Numbered from the stretch's first letter, positions 1-12,396 are shown. The stretch is DNA of 64,000 bases from Echinometra lucunter (GCA_029962745.1 CM057160.1:3540433-3604432), one strand, 5' to 3'. The notes: a model not told the origin generated them from the letters alone. Numbers and translations are program-made.

Positions 1-155
1 CCTGTGAATGATGAGCCTACGGGGCCTGCATGTAGTCCCTTAAACTGTGGGTGAACGGCACGCCCAGTCAGGTAATAGTGAATAATCTTTTTTTTTTTTA
101 AAGGTAGGGCCTAGAGTAGGTTTCTTGAAATTCCATGACACCAGAGATATCAGAA
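1..155. repeat. dispersed direct repeat, copy 1
   Basis: It shares CTTAAACTGTGGGTGAACGG, GCACGCCCAGTCAGG and CCATGACACCAGA with 3217-3385 in the same order, separated by different low-complexity tracts. Nature unknown; it may be the edge of a diverged segmental duplication. Confidence 0.7.
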
Positions 156-1020
156 TTACAAAGTCCATTTCTGTGATTCATATTGCATTCTATCTTGGTA
201 TTTTTGCATTTTTAAGATCATCCTTTCAAATTGTTGGATTTTTTTTTTAAAATTGAAAATAGTGCATATTGATGGAAACCCTATCATTCAGATTTTTTTT
301 TTTTTTTTTTTGGGGGGGGGGGGGCTAATTGGTAGTTTTTTCTTCTCTTTTTCATCTTTTTCTTAAATCTCCCTATTAACTATGTTATAAAGTAAATTAG
401 ATTTATGAAAAAAATTAAAGAATGTATTTCTTATAAGAACTTGTAAATAGGTCTGGTTGTTTATAAGTCAAGATCAAAATTTTAAAATTATTCTGTCTAG
501 ATCTGAAAAGTCATAAAAAGTGAGATAAGGAAGAGCATTGCTCTCTCATCCTTGACTTACTTTTTATGATCATCAAATCTAGATTTACTTTTTTGAATAG
601 TGTGCCAAAAATGAGTGAAAAAGAACCCAAACTGGAAAGTCTTTTATGTAATTTTTTTTGTCTTCCAGGTGTGATGCAGACCCTTTTCAGCTTGTTATTC
701 ACCATGAAAATGATCCGAATTTACTCTGGTTTTTATTTGTGTGTGTGTGTGTGTGTGTGTATGTGGGGGTGAGGGCGTGTGTGTGTTAAATGACATGCAA
801 ATTTTTGTTCATTTTTACCCTAATGTAACTCTTCACCAATGCCTTATTTACTTCAGTAAAAAAAAAAAAAATCATTTATGAATACGACTTGTAATGTAGA
901 TTTGGGTATTTGAATACTACATAATCAGATTCAAAACATTGTTACATTGATAATAATGACTTGTCAAATGTGTAATAGTTTCTTTTGAATGTTGTGCATT
1001 GAAATGCAGTGACCAGACAA

Positions 1021-1928
1021 GGGGGTGTTTCACAAAGCTGTGCGTGAATGAAGGTATGGATGACTTTAAGAATGACTTAACTACGAACAGAATTGGCCAC
1101 TGTTTTTCTTCTTGTTTGAACAGAGTGTGACTGTATACTCCATAATCTCAAGTAAATAATTTAATTGTTGGCAAAAACTACACTTAACATTTGGTCTTAA
1201 TTAAAATAATGTTACTCAAGGTTCAACATGGATATTTCAACTTTAGTTTATGCAATTAAAATATGATTGAGAATCCCATTTGGTTTTCCATATTCAGGAC
1301 ATTCTTAAAGGAGAATCCTACCCAGGCATCAGCATGCTCTTAGTGAATAAAGATGACCAAGAAGAGTAAACAGTGAAAGTTTGAGCAAAATCGGACAATC
1401 TGATCAAGAGTTATGAATCTTTAAAGTTTAAATAAATCCCTGTTATAGAGATCCTTGAGTTGGCAACTTTGCCAGCATCTGTGATGTCATTGTGGACAAC
1501 TCTCCATTCATTTTGTACACAGAATTTAACATTTTCTTTATTTTCAAGAAAAATAAAAATTCTTATGACTTATTGTTTTAGTATGACATAGCTATATCCA
1601 TTCTGCAAGCAATTTGGGAAGAATTATGTTGATTCCTGACTTGAAATTTCATATAAATCAATTTTTTTGAAAATTATGTACAAAATGAATTGAGAGTTGT
1701 CCACGATGACATCACAGATGCTGGCAAAGTTGCAACTAAAGGATCCCCATAATAGAGATTTACTGAAACTTTAAAAATTCATAACTCTTGAACAGATTGT
1801 CCGATGCTCAAACTTTCACTGTTTACTCTTCTTGGTCATCTTTATTCACTATGAGCACACTGACGCCTGGGTTGCATCCTCCCTTAAAGTCATGTGTGAT
1901 TTTGCGCACAGCTTTGTGAAACATCCCC
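1021..1928. mobile_element. foldback element with long inverted arms
   Basis: The outer ends are GTTTCACAAAGCTGTGCG and its complement (1021 and about 1928). Inner arms 1310-1525 and 1677-1890 are inverted copies over about 210 bp. The left arm carries about 235 bp of extra sequence (1075-1310) with no partner on the right, suggesting a later insertion. No coding region. Confidence 0.85.
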
Positions 1929-2483
1929 AGGATCACAAAGATTTTCATGAAATCAACCATATGCCTAGGTCACACTACAAAACTAACTCCACAGTGACCG
2001 TAAACAGACAAATTTGTGACTATTCATGAAAATACTTTGTGTTTTGAGGGGAGGGGGTGTCTGGGTCTGTGTTCAATATCATTTTGGTATGACCAAAGTC
2101 TAGGTTGATTTAATGAATTCTTTGTGTCCATTATCTGATTTTGAAAATCCTTTTGACATAATTTTTTCATCCAGGAAGAATGCAAGCCTTTTTTGGTACA
2201 TTAATTCGTCATGGATAAAAAATTGAAAAAGGTATGTATCATTCCTGGATTTTTATTTATATCTATTTGTTATTTGTTATTTTTTATTGGGGGGGGGGAG
2301 ATAGAAACGATAATTTCATTCTTATTCATCCTGTTTAGGGGGATATCTCTTTCAGAATAAAACTTGTACAGCCCTTCTAGGTTAATGTAATCTTAAATTT
2401 GCTTGCTTAATTGTATACTCTACTTGAAATCAAGATGAGAGCATACGGATCAATTCGATTTTCTGTCACCACCCTGATCACCA

Positions 2484-2687
2484 TCACTTCGACGTTACCG
2501 TGGTCTCAGCATCTCTCAATTCTTGCTTTAAAGACAGCAAAGCTATATGATCTCTACATTCTGGACTGATGTAGTAACCTGGGTCTCTCATGGAGTAAAT
2601 ATCACCAAGCTGATATGGCACAGGGATTACATCTTTGAAGATACTGGATGGGCAGAATAAGGCACAGATAATGTCCAATGGAGCCAA
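2484..2687 (-). pseudogene. possible coding remnant, unidentified
   Basis: A 67-codon open stretch on the minus strand contains VIPVPYQLGDIYSMRDPGYY and ISPECRDHIALLSLKQEL, which read like real protein. I do not recognise the family; a TIR-like domain tail was considered but not supported. About 130 bp upstream on that strand a diverged second copy of part of it (about 2800-2890) is broken by stops, which fits a decayed tandem duplicate. No splice structure could be built. Confidence 0.25.
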
Positions 2688-3216
2688 AGAAGGAACATCA
2701 TATCACTATATGTATTTTGCGACCATTTCTTCCTCCATCTCTTCTTTATCCTGATATGCCACATGGACTACAGAACAAAGCACCTCTCTTGCTTAAGAAG
2801 AAGAAGCATGTTGTCCAATCATGCCAGGAGAGTCAAAGGAGGAATTTCACATCACTTTTTTTTTTAACCATTTCGTCCTCCATCTATCCTCTGAGCTGGC
2901 TGATATCCTATACTAGATTAGGAATCTCATCTGAGAACAGGCAGATGATCCACTCCAAGTGGTCACCCATCTTTGGTGTACATATTCCTAGATCAAGACT
3001 TGGAAATCATCTCAAGATCATATCCAGGAGAAGCCTGCTACATGAAACCGTAAACCAGTCGTTCACTTAACTCAGAGTTGGGCTACTTCAAGACTACACA
3101 GTCAATGTGTTTCTTTTGGATCAGTTTTCTTTTTTCTTTTTCTTTTTTTTTTTTCCTTTCTGGTGGTCATGGCATTGAGTTTAGTATAGGTATAATGCCT
3201 GGCTGGGAGATGGTGA

Positions 3217-3296
3217 CCTGTGAATGATGAGCCCACGGGGCCCTGTCCCTTAAACTGTGGGTGAACGGCACGCCCAGTCAGGAGCTGGTTTTTTTT

Positions 3297-3336
<40 letters not shown>

Positions 3337-3385
3337 TAGGGCTTAAATTAGGTTTCCTTGGATTCCATGACACCAGAAATCAATT
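3217..3385. repeat. dispersed direct repeat, copy 2
   Basis: Counterpart of 1-155, interrupted by a T run and a (CT)n tract at about 3290-3332. Sequence beyond both copies may also be distantly related. Confidence 0.7.
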
Positions 3386-3823
3386 ATAACTTTTTTCTTC
3401 ATACATACATTTTTAGATGCATAGTATTTTTTTTGCATGGATTGTCAAAATGATTTCCTTTTAATGTACTTTTTTGCATACATACTTTTTCTAAATGCAT
3501 AGTATATTTTTGCATTTCAAGATGATTTTTTAAAATTCTATCTGTCTATTTTATATCATGTATAACTTTTTTCTGCATTCATTTTTTTTTTTTTTTAGAT
3601 GGATAGTGTATTTTTTGCATTTCAAGATGATTTTTTATAATCTATTTTTTTGTATCTGAAAAGCTTAAGTATGTGTGTTTTCAAGGCTAATCTTCCCTGT
3701 TTCTGTTTCATTGTGATGATAATAATTAACCCGATGACCAGTAAATTCTATAATTCCCATAGACTTAGTACAGGGACCAGCCTGTTCCAGTAGCCAACAG
3801 TTAAGCTATGATTTGCTTATGAA

Positions 3824-4203
3824 TACACACTAAGAAAAAAAGGTTCAATTTTGCACCCTTCTAATGCAACACTGGGAGCTCCTTTATGGGTACAACTTTA
3901 CACCCTTAGAAACATTTTGCACCTTTAAGGATGCAATGAGCTACATTTTGTACCCTTAAGGGTGCAGAGTTGTACCCTTTAGGGAAGGTGCAAATTTGCA
4001 CCCTTTAGAATGCAAAAATTTCTGCACCGTTAAAGGTGCAAAGTTGCACCTTTAAGGGTGCAGACGGGCATTTCCGGGTGCGAACAAGTAGAAGAGGGTG
4101 CATCTTTCCACCTTTTTCATGTAAGGTGCAAGATTGCACCCAAACAGGTGCTGCCAGTGTCGCATTTAGGATGCAAAATTGAACTTTTTTTTCTTAGTGT
4201 GTA
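3824..4203. mobile_element. 380-bp MITE with 31-bp inverted repeats
   Basis: The ends TACACACTAAGAAAAAAAGG and the complementary TTTTTTTTCTTAGTGTGTA continue inward as GGTTCAATTTTGCA and its complement. The interior is made of repeated GCACCCTT / AAGGGTGC units in both orientations, so it is self-complementary at several scales. TA at both ends suggests a TA target. Confidence 0.85.
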
Positions 4204-4947
4204 TGTGATACAAAGAATGAATACTGTACTGAGTGACTAGAAAAAAATATAGGGAAAAAAATAGAAAAAGCCTTTTTGTCAGTTGAAATGGATATATTAG
4301 GATGAAAAGAAACAAAAATTGGAAGAGCTTTTGCATGATTTTGTCACCCAGGAAGTGACAGAGAGGCCCTTTTCATTTCTTTCAGTGGTCATTATTGCAC
4401 AAAACTTTAAAGGCCAAGGGCCTAGGGACTGTATGGATCATGGGAGTTTAGTTTTTGTTTTTTGTTTGTTTGCTTTTTTTTTTCATTTTTAGTAATACTG
4501 ATATGCTATGTTCCAAAATTTTGTTTCTGTTCAACTGATATTCCCTTTCATCCAAATTTGCATTGAGGCATTTTTACATAAAAATTATATTGTTAAAGGG
4601 ATTCATCTGATTGGTGGAGTTATTTGTAAAATAGTTGGGGTCTCATCAGTATATTTGATCTATTTTGGTGAGCTTTTGCTCGTTGACCTGCAAGCTTCTG
4701 CAGACTCTCGTCATAACAATAGCACCAGCTAGGAGGACGGTCTGAAGAAGCTTACAGACCAACAAGCAAAAACTTACTCAAAACAGGTAAAATTTATACA
4801 TTTTGAAAAAAAAAACTGTTACAAAAACATGAATTATTTTTTCATTTTTTTCTTTGTTTGAAGTTCCAGTGTTTGTTCCTATGCCCCCTGCCTCACATTA
4901 GACCTTTATAAGATTCACAGTGATTTTGATTCTCTTTCCTATAATCA

Positions 4948-5086
4948 GGGGAGCGTTTCATGAAGAGTCTTGTCTGTGATTTTCACTGATTAATTTGCTC
5001 TCTGCCAATCACTTGCAAGGATTTTCAGTAGCTTATAACAGTTGTCAGTGATTTTCACTGACAAAACTCTTCATGAAACGCTCCCC
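4948..5086. mobile_element. 139-bp palindromic MITE, family A copy 1
   Basis: The ends GGGGAGCGTTTCATGAAGAG and its complement enclose TGTCAGTGATTTTCACTGACA-type inner arms. Same family as 59470-59606 and 61804-61942, with the same central CCAATCA...AAGGATTT...TTATAAC part. Confidence 0.88.
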
Positions 5087-5196
5087 AGATATCCTTACTG
5101 CAGTGATCTGACACAATGCTCTAGCGACAATTGCCCTGAGTTCATTTCATTAAAGATACACAGTTAAGGTTAGGGTTGCAGTAGGGTTTCAGCTTA

Positions 5197-5439
5197 TACT
5201 CTTAGGAAAAAAATGGTGCTGATTAGAACATTTTCTTGTCCCACATAATTATGGAACCTTTAAAGGTTCTTCAAAGAACCATTGATACCCTATAAAGGTT
5301 CTCTAAATGGTTCTATTGATTGTACAAGGAACCTTTTTGGGTTCTTGAAAATATAAAGAACCTTTTAGAACCCCTTTTTCTGGAGGTTCTAAATACCTGA
5401 CTAAAAGGATTCTAACTAGCACATTTTTCTAAGAGTGTA
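5197..5439. mobile_element. 243-bp MITE inserted beside TTAGGG repeats
   Basis: The ends TATACTCTTAGGAAAAAAAT and its near-complement (right end CTAAGAGTGTA) are inverted over about 33 bp. Internal GGTTCTT/AAGAACC motifs repeat in both orientations. TTAGGG-like sequence lies on both sides. Confidence 0.8.
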
Positions 5440-5442
5440 GGC

Positions 5443-5488
5443 TTAGGGTTAGGGTTAGGGTTGGGGTTAGGGTTAGGGTTAGGGTTTG
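5443..5488 (+). repeat. interstitial telomere-type repeat (TTAGGG)n
   Basis: About seven TTAGGG units, one reading TTGGGG. TTAGGG is the telomere repeat of sea urchins and most deuterostomes. It is short and embedded in ordinary sequence, so it is not a chromosome end. Confidence 0.9.
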
Positions 5489-6153
5489 ATACAGTGCACT
5501 GGTCCAGGGTAAAGGTACATGTAGTCTAAGAAATTTGCACTAAGCAATTTTCAAAAGAGCATGCTTGTACAACTACTTGTTTCAATGCTATACATTAGGG
5601 GCCAATTTCTTGAAACTGTGTTAGTCTGTTACAGCTTGTGGACTTCCCACTGGAATGCGTGTTCATTGTATTTCACATGTTTCTAGGGATGTCCAGATGG
5701 TTTTCAAAACACTTTTCTCAGGTTTAAGCTAGAAGTATTATTTCAAGTAGACTGACAGGTCATAAGACCAATCATATTGGTTTCTTGCAACATCAATCTC
5801 ATGAACCCTCACACCGACATCGTTGATCTTATAGGTCGTCTATCTTGTGAGCTGTAGCCTTTTTTTTAATTGTTATTTACCAGATTCATAGCAGCAGATA
5901 TTTCCTCTTGAAATATAAATTTTTAAATTAAGATTTGCTTGTGTGAGTATATTGTTCCAAGTTCAAAAGTTCTCTTTCCGCATTACTCTTCATGATCAGA
6001 TATTTTCAGATTTGATTGTTCCAGTACTGTACCTCTATGCAAAACAAGAATTATCTGTCCCCACCCCCTCAAGTTTCTTCCTTTCCCTCTTTCTATTCTC
6101 TCTCTCTCTCTCTCACTCCCCTCTACTGTGCATGGTTATGCCTGATCAAAACA

Positions 6154-6442
6154 AAATTTCTCAATTTAAATAGTGAATATAAAAAAGTTGCAGCAAGAAT
6201 TGACTTCTCTCTTTGTGGTTATAGTTTTATTTTAGATTTACTTGTTGCAATACTGTAAATCCGATTTACTGAATTCTTTCTTTCTATCTCTTTCACTATC
6301 TAAATTTCTCAATTTAAATAGTGAATATAAAAAAGTTGCAGCAAGAATTGACTTCTCTCTTTGTGGTTATAGTTTTATTTTAGATTTACTTGTTGCAATA
6401 CTGTAAATCCGATTTACTGAATTCTTTCTTTCTATCTCTTTC
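6154..6442. repeat. 148-bp perfect tandem duplication
   Basis: 6154-6301 and 6302-6442 match essentially base for base (for example AGTTGCAGCAAGAATTGAC in both). It could be very recent or an assembly artefact. Confidence 0.93.
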
Positions 6443-6527
6443 CTAGTTTTTTTTTTTAAAGGTATTTTCATCATGATGATTTTCATGTTTGAATACTGTT
6501 TCATCAGATTCACAGCAATAAGGATTA

Positions 6528-9500
6528 TTCTCTTCATGATTAATGTATGTGAAATGTAGATTTGTTTGAGTGGATAACTAAAACTAGATTCATATTACTC
6601 GCATTCTCTCTTCAATATTCCGTCATTATGACAAATCAAATCTCTAAATACATTTGCTTGTTTGAAATGTTACCACTTTTTTTTTTTTTTTGCTCTTTAG
6701 AAGGATCACGTTAAGATTTGTCCACTTCTTTTTAGCATGATGCCCTCTTCCTCCACTGCTTTCAGTAATCTTGTTTTCTTTTTTTCCCCCTTTTTTTTAG
6801 CATTGTATTTCTAGTTCTAATTTAGAATCCCATGCTTTGTAAAGTAATCATTCCCAATTTGTCTGTGTTGCTGTTTATCAATTTTCCTAGGTTTCTCTGT
6901 GATTTATTCTGTTTTTTAATGATTTTTCTTAAATTGGCTGGTTGATTTTTGTAAATCAGATTCACAGCAAGAATAGTTATTCTCCCCATCTCTTTCTTTT
7001 TACAGTTAACTTTTGTTTAACTTCTTTCATTGTTCTGATAATATTGATGACATTCGGAAGTGTAGATCTATTTATTTCTTAGTCTGAGAACTTTTTCTCC
7101 CCTATGAGAACTTTCCCTCCTCTATCTCTATCATTTCTATCTCCATTATTATTGTTTTTGTGTTTTAAATTTTGATATCCTAATTAGCAGCTGAAGGGAG
7201 AATGAGGGCACTCCGAATTGAGCAAAATGTATTTTCCTGCTGTACACTTCTAGAAAAAAAGGGGGCGGTGATGTGAGCCATGCACTCCCAGTCAAGTTCA
7301 ACGTAAGGAGATTAGAGGAGGACATGGAGCCATCAATGGAGACATGGAGTCACCCACCCTGATCCAGCAAAAGAAACACCAACTGATCAAGAGGGGCAAA
7401 ATACACCCAAACTGTACCTCTCCCCTTAACTGATAGGGATGAGTAACCAATTGCTCATCCTGTTATCTGTTGTAAGCAGGATGTGGCGTGGAAGGGGGGG
7501 GGGGGAGTTATTCAGAACATCTTGGCTCCCTCCCCTGAACACTGATCTATGTACTCCTTAAGGGGGAGCTTAGCTAGTGGCATAAGCAGTTCTCCCATCA
7601 TCAGTAGTATGCAAAAAGGGAGGGGCATTCAAGTCCCTCATCCACATAGGTCTATACCAGCTATAACTGAAGGGGGAGGGGTAAAAGGCTTCACAAGAGG
7701 AATATCACATCCCTCCCCATATACCCCCTTCCCAGTTTTATCAATATCTAAAATGTGCTAATCTAAACCCTCTTCTTCCTCCAAAATATATGCATCCAAT
7801 CCTAAGACTCTATCATCTTGATCTATATTTTCAATGTTTTTGTGAGTTCTTTTTTTTCAGGTAATGATTTTGACTGGACATTAAGGTGATGTCTATTCTA
7901 TCCAGCACAGTCATCCATATCTCTGTTTTGTTGCGGAAAAATGCAGTCATTCATCCAGATGTATACTACACTCTTGTCGCCTGTAACTATGGTAACAGCA
8001 CATCATGTGTGCTATGTAGGACTCACGTGACCGTTGCCTGATACCAATATGAGACATCAACCAATGTCGTAATGACATCTGCACTATGTCAGTGTGGTCA
8101 CAGGGGGGGGGGGGGCATCAATCAGAAATATGTATATTTATATTTTTTTAGGGGGGATCTCATCTACTGAGCTACTGATCTCAGCTTCTCTTCATGATTA
8201 ATGTATGTGAAATGTAGATTTGTATGTGTGAATAGCTAAAATTAGATTCATATTACTCGCATTCTCTCTTCAATATTCCGTCATTATGACAAATCAAATC
8301 TCTAAATACATTTGCTTGTTTGAAATGTTATACTTATTTTTTTATTTGCTCTTTAGAAGGATCATGTTAAGATTTGTCCACTTCTTTTTAGAATGATGCC
8401 CTCTTCCTCCACTGCTTTCAGTAATCTTGTTTTTTTTTTTTTTTTGAGCATTGTACTTCTAGTTCTAATTTAGAATCCATGCTTTGTAAAGTAATCATTC
8501 CCAATTTGTCTATGTTGCTGTTTATCAATTTTCCCAGGTTTCTCTGTGATTTATTCTGTTTTTAATGATTTTTCTTAAATTGGCTTGTTGATTTCTGTAA
8601 ATCAGATTCACAGCAAGAATAGTTATTCTCCCCATCTCTTTCTTTTTACAGTTAACTTTTGTTTAACTTCTTTCATTGTTCTGATAATATTGATGACATT
8701 CAGAAGTGTAGATCTATTTATTTCTTAGTTTGAGAACTTTTTCTCTCCTATGAGAACTTTCCCTCCTCTATCTCTGTCATGTCTATCTCCATTATTATTA
8801 TTTTGGTGTTTTAAATTTTGATATCCTAATTAGCAGCTGAAGGGAGAATGAGGGCACTTCGAATTGAGCAAAATGTATTTTCCTGCTGTACACTTCTAGA
8901 AGAAAGGGGGCGGTGATGTGAGCCATGCACTCCCAGTCAAGTTCAACGTAAGGGGAATAGAGGAGGACATGGAGTCATGGAGACATGGAGTCACCCACCT
9001 TGATCCAGCGAAAGAAACACCAACTGATCAAGAGGGGCAAAATACACCCAAACTGTACCCCTCCCCTTATGACCATCTATTAAAACAACTGATATGGATG
9101 AGTAACCAATTGCTCATCCTGTTATCTGTTGTAAGCAGGATGTGGAGGGGGGGGGGGGGGTACTCAGATCATCTTGGCTCCCTCCCCTGTACAGTGATTT
9201 ATGTACTCAAGTTTTAAGGGGGAGCTTAGCTAGTGGCATAAGCAGTTCTCCCATTATCAGTAGTATGCAAAAAGGGAGGGGCATTCAAGTCCCTCATCCA
9301 CATAGGTCTATACCAGCCATAACTGAAGGGGGAGGGGTAGAAGGCTTCACAAGAGGAATATCACATCCCTCCCTATATACCCCCTTCCCAGTTTTATCAA
9401 TATCTAAAATATGCTAATCGAAACCCTCTTCTTCCTCCAAAATATATGCATCCAATCATAAGACTATCATCTTGATCTATATTTTCAATGTTTTTGTGAG

Positions 9501-9714
9501 TTCTTTTTTTTTCAGGTAATGATTTTGACTGGACATTAAGGTGATGTTTGTTCTATCCAGCAGTCATCCATATCTCTGTTTTGTTGCGGAAAAATGCAGT
9601 CATTCATCCAGATGTATACTACACTCTTGTCGCCTGTAACTATGGTAACAGCACATCATGTGTGCTGTGTAGGACTCACGTGACCGTTGCCTGATACCAA
9701 TATGAGACATCAAC
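6528..9714. repeat. 1.66-kb tandem duplication, second copy cut by a gap
   Basis: Copy 1 is 6528-8185 and copy 2 is 8186-9714; the offset is 1658 bp. Identity is high with small indels and changes throughout. Copy 2 stops at the N gap where copy 1 would still have about 130 bp, so the array may continue into the gap. Short open stretches shared by the copies (7549 and 9142) lack coding character. Confidence 0.93.
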
Positions 9715-10214
9715 NNNNNNNNNNNNNNNNNNNNNNNNNNNNNNNNNNNNNNNNNNNNNNNNNNNNNNNNNNNNNNNNNNNNNNNNNNNNNNNNNNNNNN
9801 NNNNNNNNNNNNNNNNNNNNNNNNNNNNNNNNNNNNNNNNNNNNNNNNNNNNNNNNNNNNNNNNNNNNNNNNNNNNNNNNNNNNNNNNNNNNNNNNNNNN
9901 NNNNNNNNNNNNNNNNNNNNNNNNNNNNNNNNNNNNNNNNNNNNNNNNNNNNNNNNNNNNNNNNNNNNNNNNNNNNNNNNNNNNNNNNNNNNNNNNNNNN
10001 NNNNNNNNNNNNNNNNNNNNNNNNNNNNNNNNNNNNNNNNNNNNNNNNNNNNNNNNNNNNNNNNNNNNNNNNNNNNNNNNNNNNNNNNNNNNNNNNNNNN
10101 NNNNNNNNNNNNNNNNNNNNNNNNNNNNNNNNNNNNNNNNNNNNNNNNNNNNNNNNNNNNNNNNNNNNNNNNNNNNNNNNNNNNNNNNNNNNNNNNNNNN
10201 NNNNNNNNNNNNNN
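9715..10214. other. assembly gap, 500 N
   Basis: Exactly 500 undetermined bases, a placeholder of unknown true size. Confidence 1.
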
Positions 10215-10821
10215 TTTTGCTTTTTCTCCTTTAAAAAAAAAAGAGGGGGGGGGGGGGTTGCGGCCCTGATGATCATTCTACGACCCTCCAGGCTCCTATC
10301 TCTATATGTCCTCCTCCCTCTACTATACTCCTAGCTTTCTTACCGTCATCCTTAATCCAACCCTCCTACTATACTTCTACTTCTCTCTGCCTCTCCTCTC
10401 GATCCTGTGGAGAGGTAGAAGTCCTTATCTCGATACTCTTTAAAAAAAAAAAAATCTTTTACCACAACCTCTTTTCCCCATCCTTACTACAAGTACTAAT
10501 CATACTTCCTACCAATAATTTTTCAAAAGGGGGGGGGGGCGCTCGGCTTTTCAGGTGTAGTACCCCCCCCCCCCCAAAAAAAAAAAAAAAGGTCCTCGGC
10601 ATTTTCACCTGTATTTTACCCTAAAATTCTGCTTTCAAAAGGGGGAGGCGCCGACTCGGCCACGGGCCCTGGATCCGCCCCTGCTAACTTTTCTATACCA
10701 CCCTTCTATCCTTCACCACTCCCCCCTCATCATGATGATGGGTGGTGGTGATGATGATGATGATGACGTGATGATGAGGATGATGATGATGAGGAGGAGG
10801 ATGAGGATGAGGATGAGGATG

Positions 10822-10854
<33 letters not shown>

Positions 10855-11879
10855 ATCGACAATGATAATGATAGTAATGATGATCTTCGGCATGATGATG
10901 ATGATCTTGGGCACGATGATGATGTTGGTGATGGTGGTGGTGGTGGTGGTGGTGGTGGTGGTGGTGGTGGTGGTGGCTATGATGATAGCACATAGCACAT
11001 CTAGGAAATAGGGGGGGGGGGGGGAGGACAGTAAGAGTGAGTGAGTGAAAGAAATACGAAGTGAGGAAAAGGGAGGGTAAGATACAGAAAAGTGCACGAA
11101 AGTGAATGACTTCTTTCACCTGGTGGCCGGACTCGCGTCCCTAAAAAGACAGAGGTGCACTATCGCAGAAAATAATAGAACGCGGTTTATACTCGGTATA
11201 TGTTTTCATGCAACATTGGGAAACTGAACAAAAAGCAATGAATAAATAAGCAAATGGATGAATAAATGAACGTCATGAATGAATGAATGCATGAATGAGT
11301 GATGCCAAAGCATGAATAATTGTCAATGTATGAATGACTGTCAATGAATGAATGAATGAATGAGTAAATGAATGAATGATTGAAATAAATGAATGAATAA
11401 AATAAATAAATAATAAAAATATACAGATAAATAGATGAATAAATGAATAAACTAAAAACAAAACAAAACCAAATAAAAAAACACATTTGTAAACTATTGG
11501 GGGATGAGGATGGGTCTTAGTCATAGAGATGTATTTAGTTATGTAAATCTCTGAATATTATGGTCCCACCATTATACCCAGTGATATGTTAGCTGCGCCC
11601 CAATGCATATATCTCCATGTTCACCACGGAGTTCAATGATCACCATCACCGCCAGGATAGTCTCTATCCAAACTGTGTACAATAATAAGTATTTTTTATT
11701 GCATAGCCTAATTTCAGTCTGTAATGTGAGTAAGTGTTAATAGAGATCCGTACATTCATACTATGGTAAAGGTTTATGATATATTTAGTTTATGAATAAA
11801 TGAGGCATATTTTCTCAAAGGGCTTTTAGGGGAAAATTACCATTTTTATCAATTCAGAAGACGATCGTAATTAAAATAC
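10215..11879. repeat. low-complexity region: GAT/GGT triplets and TGAA tetranucleotides
   Basis: Homopolymer G, C and A runs occur at 10230-10260, 10510-10600 and 11010-11025. GAT/GAG/GGT triplet repeats occur at 10729-10980. A degenerate (TGAA)n tract lies at about 11228-11460. Long open frames here follow from the triplet period and are not genes. From 11480 to 11879 nothing is recognised. Confidence 0.9.
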
Positions 11880-12070
11880 AAGTAAGATCCCCCTCCCCAC
11901 TAAATGAACGAACCCAAGAACCGCACGAGGGTTTTGCGGTCAAAGGGCACGTATCGCACTATCTCTTGTGTGTGCATGTCGCGTTTTCGTGAAAGGCGTC
12001 TGCTAGAGTGCCATACTCGAGTGACAGCGTTATTCCAGCCGCTAGACTCCCGGTACTGTGACTTCATCGT
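11880..12070 (+). promoter_or_regulatory. probable CYP51A1 promoter region with a CRE-like motif
   Basis: This stretch just upstream of the leader exon is richer in G+C and CpG than its surroundings. It has a CRE-like TGACTTCA at 12059-12066. CRE-like and sterol-regulatory elements are known in mammalian CYP51 promoters. I see no convincing TATA box or canonical sterol regulatory element, so the assignment rests mainly on position. Confidence 0.3.
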
Positions 12071-12105
12071 ATGATAGCTACGCTGGCTCGGTTATCTGTT
12101 TTCGA
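12040..12105 (+). other. CYP51A1: CYP51A1 5'UTR exon (3' end supported, 5' end estimated)
   Basis: A good donor (GA/GTAAGT) follows 12105, and a polypyrimidine tract with TTGCAG ends at 12226, so an intron of about 121 bp splits the leader. The start given here is a guess; the transcription start cannot be placed from sequence alone. The second part of the leader is 12227-12255. Confidence 0.5.
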
Positions 12106-12226
12106 GTAAGTCACTTTCATTTTGGATCTTGATTTAATTTTCTTCGTATTTCGGATGCAAAAATGTCTAAAAGCATAAACATTTCTGAACTAGTAACAAA
12201 ATGTAACCTTTTCTTCTCTTTTGCAG

Positions 12227-12396
12227 GATAAGGAAGCTTGCTTTGACCAGCAAACATGGCAAATTCTGTCAACCTTTTTGAGTCCGTGGGCGTTGTTTTT
12301 GGAGAGATGACATTGGCAACAATGATTCTTGTTTCAACCATCTTTGTCCTTGGTATTGCATGGGCCTTCAAGACTCTACTTGGACCTCAAAACAAG
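12227..12396 (+). CDS. CYP51A1: CYP51A1 exon 2, first coding exon
   Basis: Acceptor TTGCAG ends at 12226. There are 29 nt of leader, then ATG at 12256 and 47 codons ending in phase 0 before GTAATG. It encodes the membrane anchor ([20 protein letters not shown]) and the start of the linker to the catalytic domain. Confidence 0.93.

Noticed and set aside
5443..5488. True telomere end
   Set aside because: Only about seven units, flanked by ordinary sequence on both sides.
7549..7761. Open frame shared by the two 1.66-kb copies (also 9142-9417)
   Set aside because: Sharing follows from the duplication; composition and lack of homology give no support for a gene.
9687..10334. Open frames crossing N gaps (also 28836-29452)
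   Set aside because: They consist mostly of undetermined bases.
10693..11119. His-rich, Thr-rich and Asp/Met-rich open frames
   Set aside because: They are translations of GAT/GGT triplet microsatellites in several frames.
11187..11524. Hydrophobic-looking minus-strand frames
   Set aside because: They are translations of a degenerate TGAA tetranucleotide tract.
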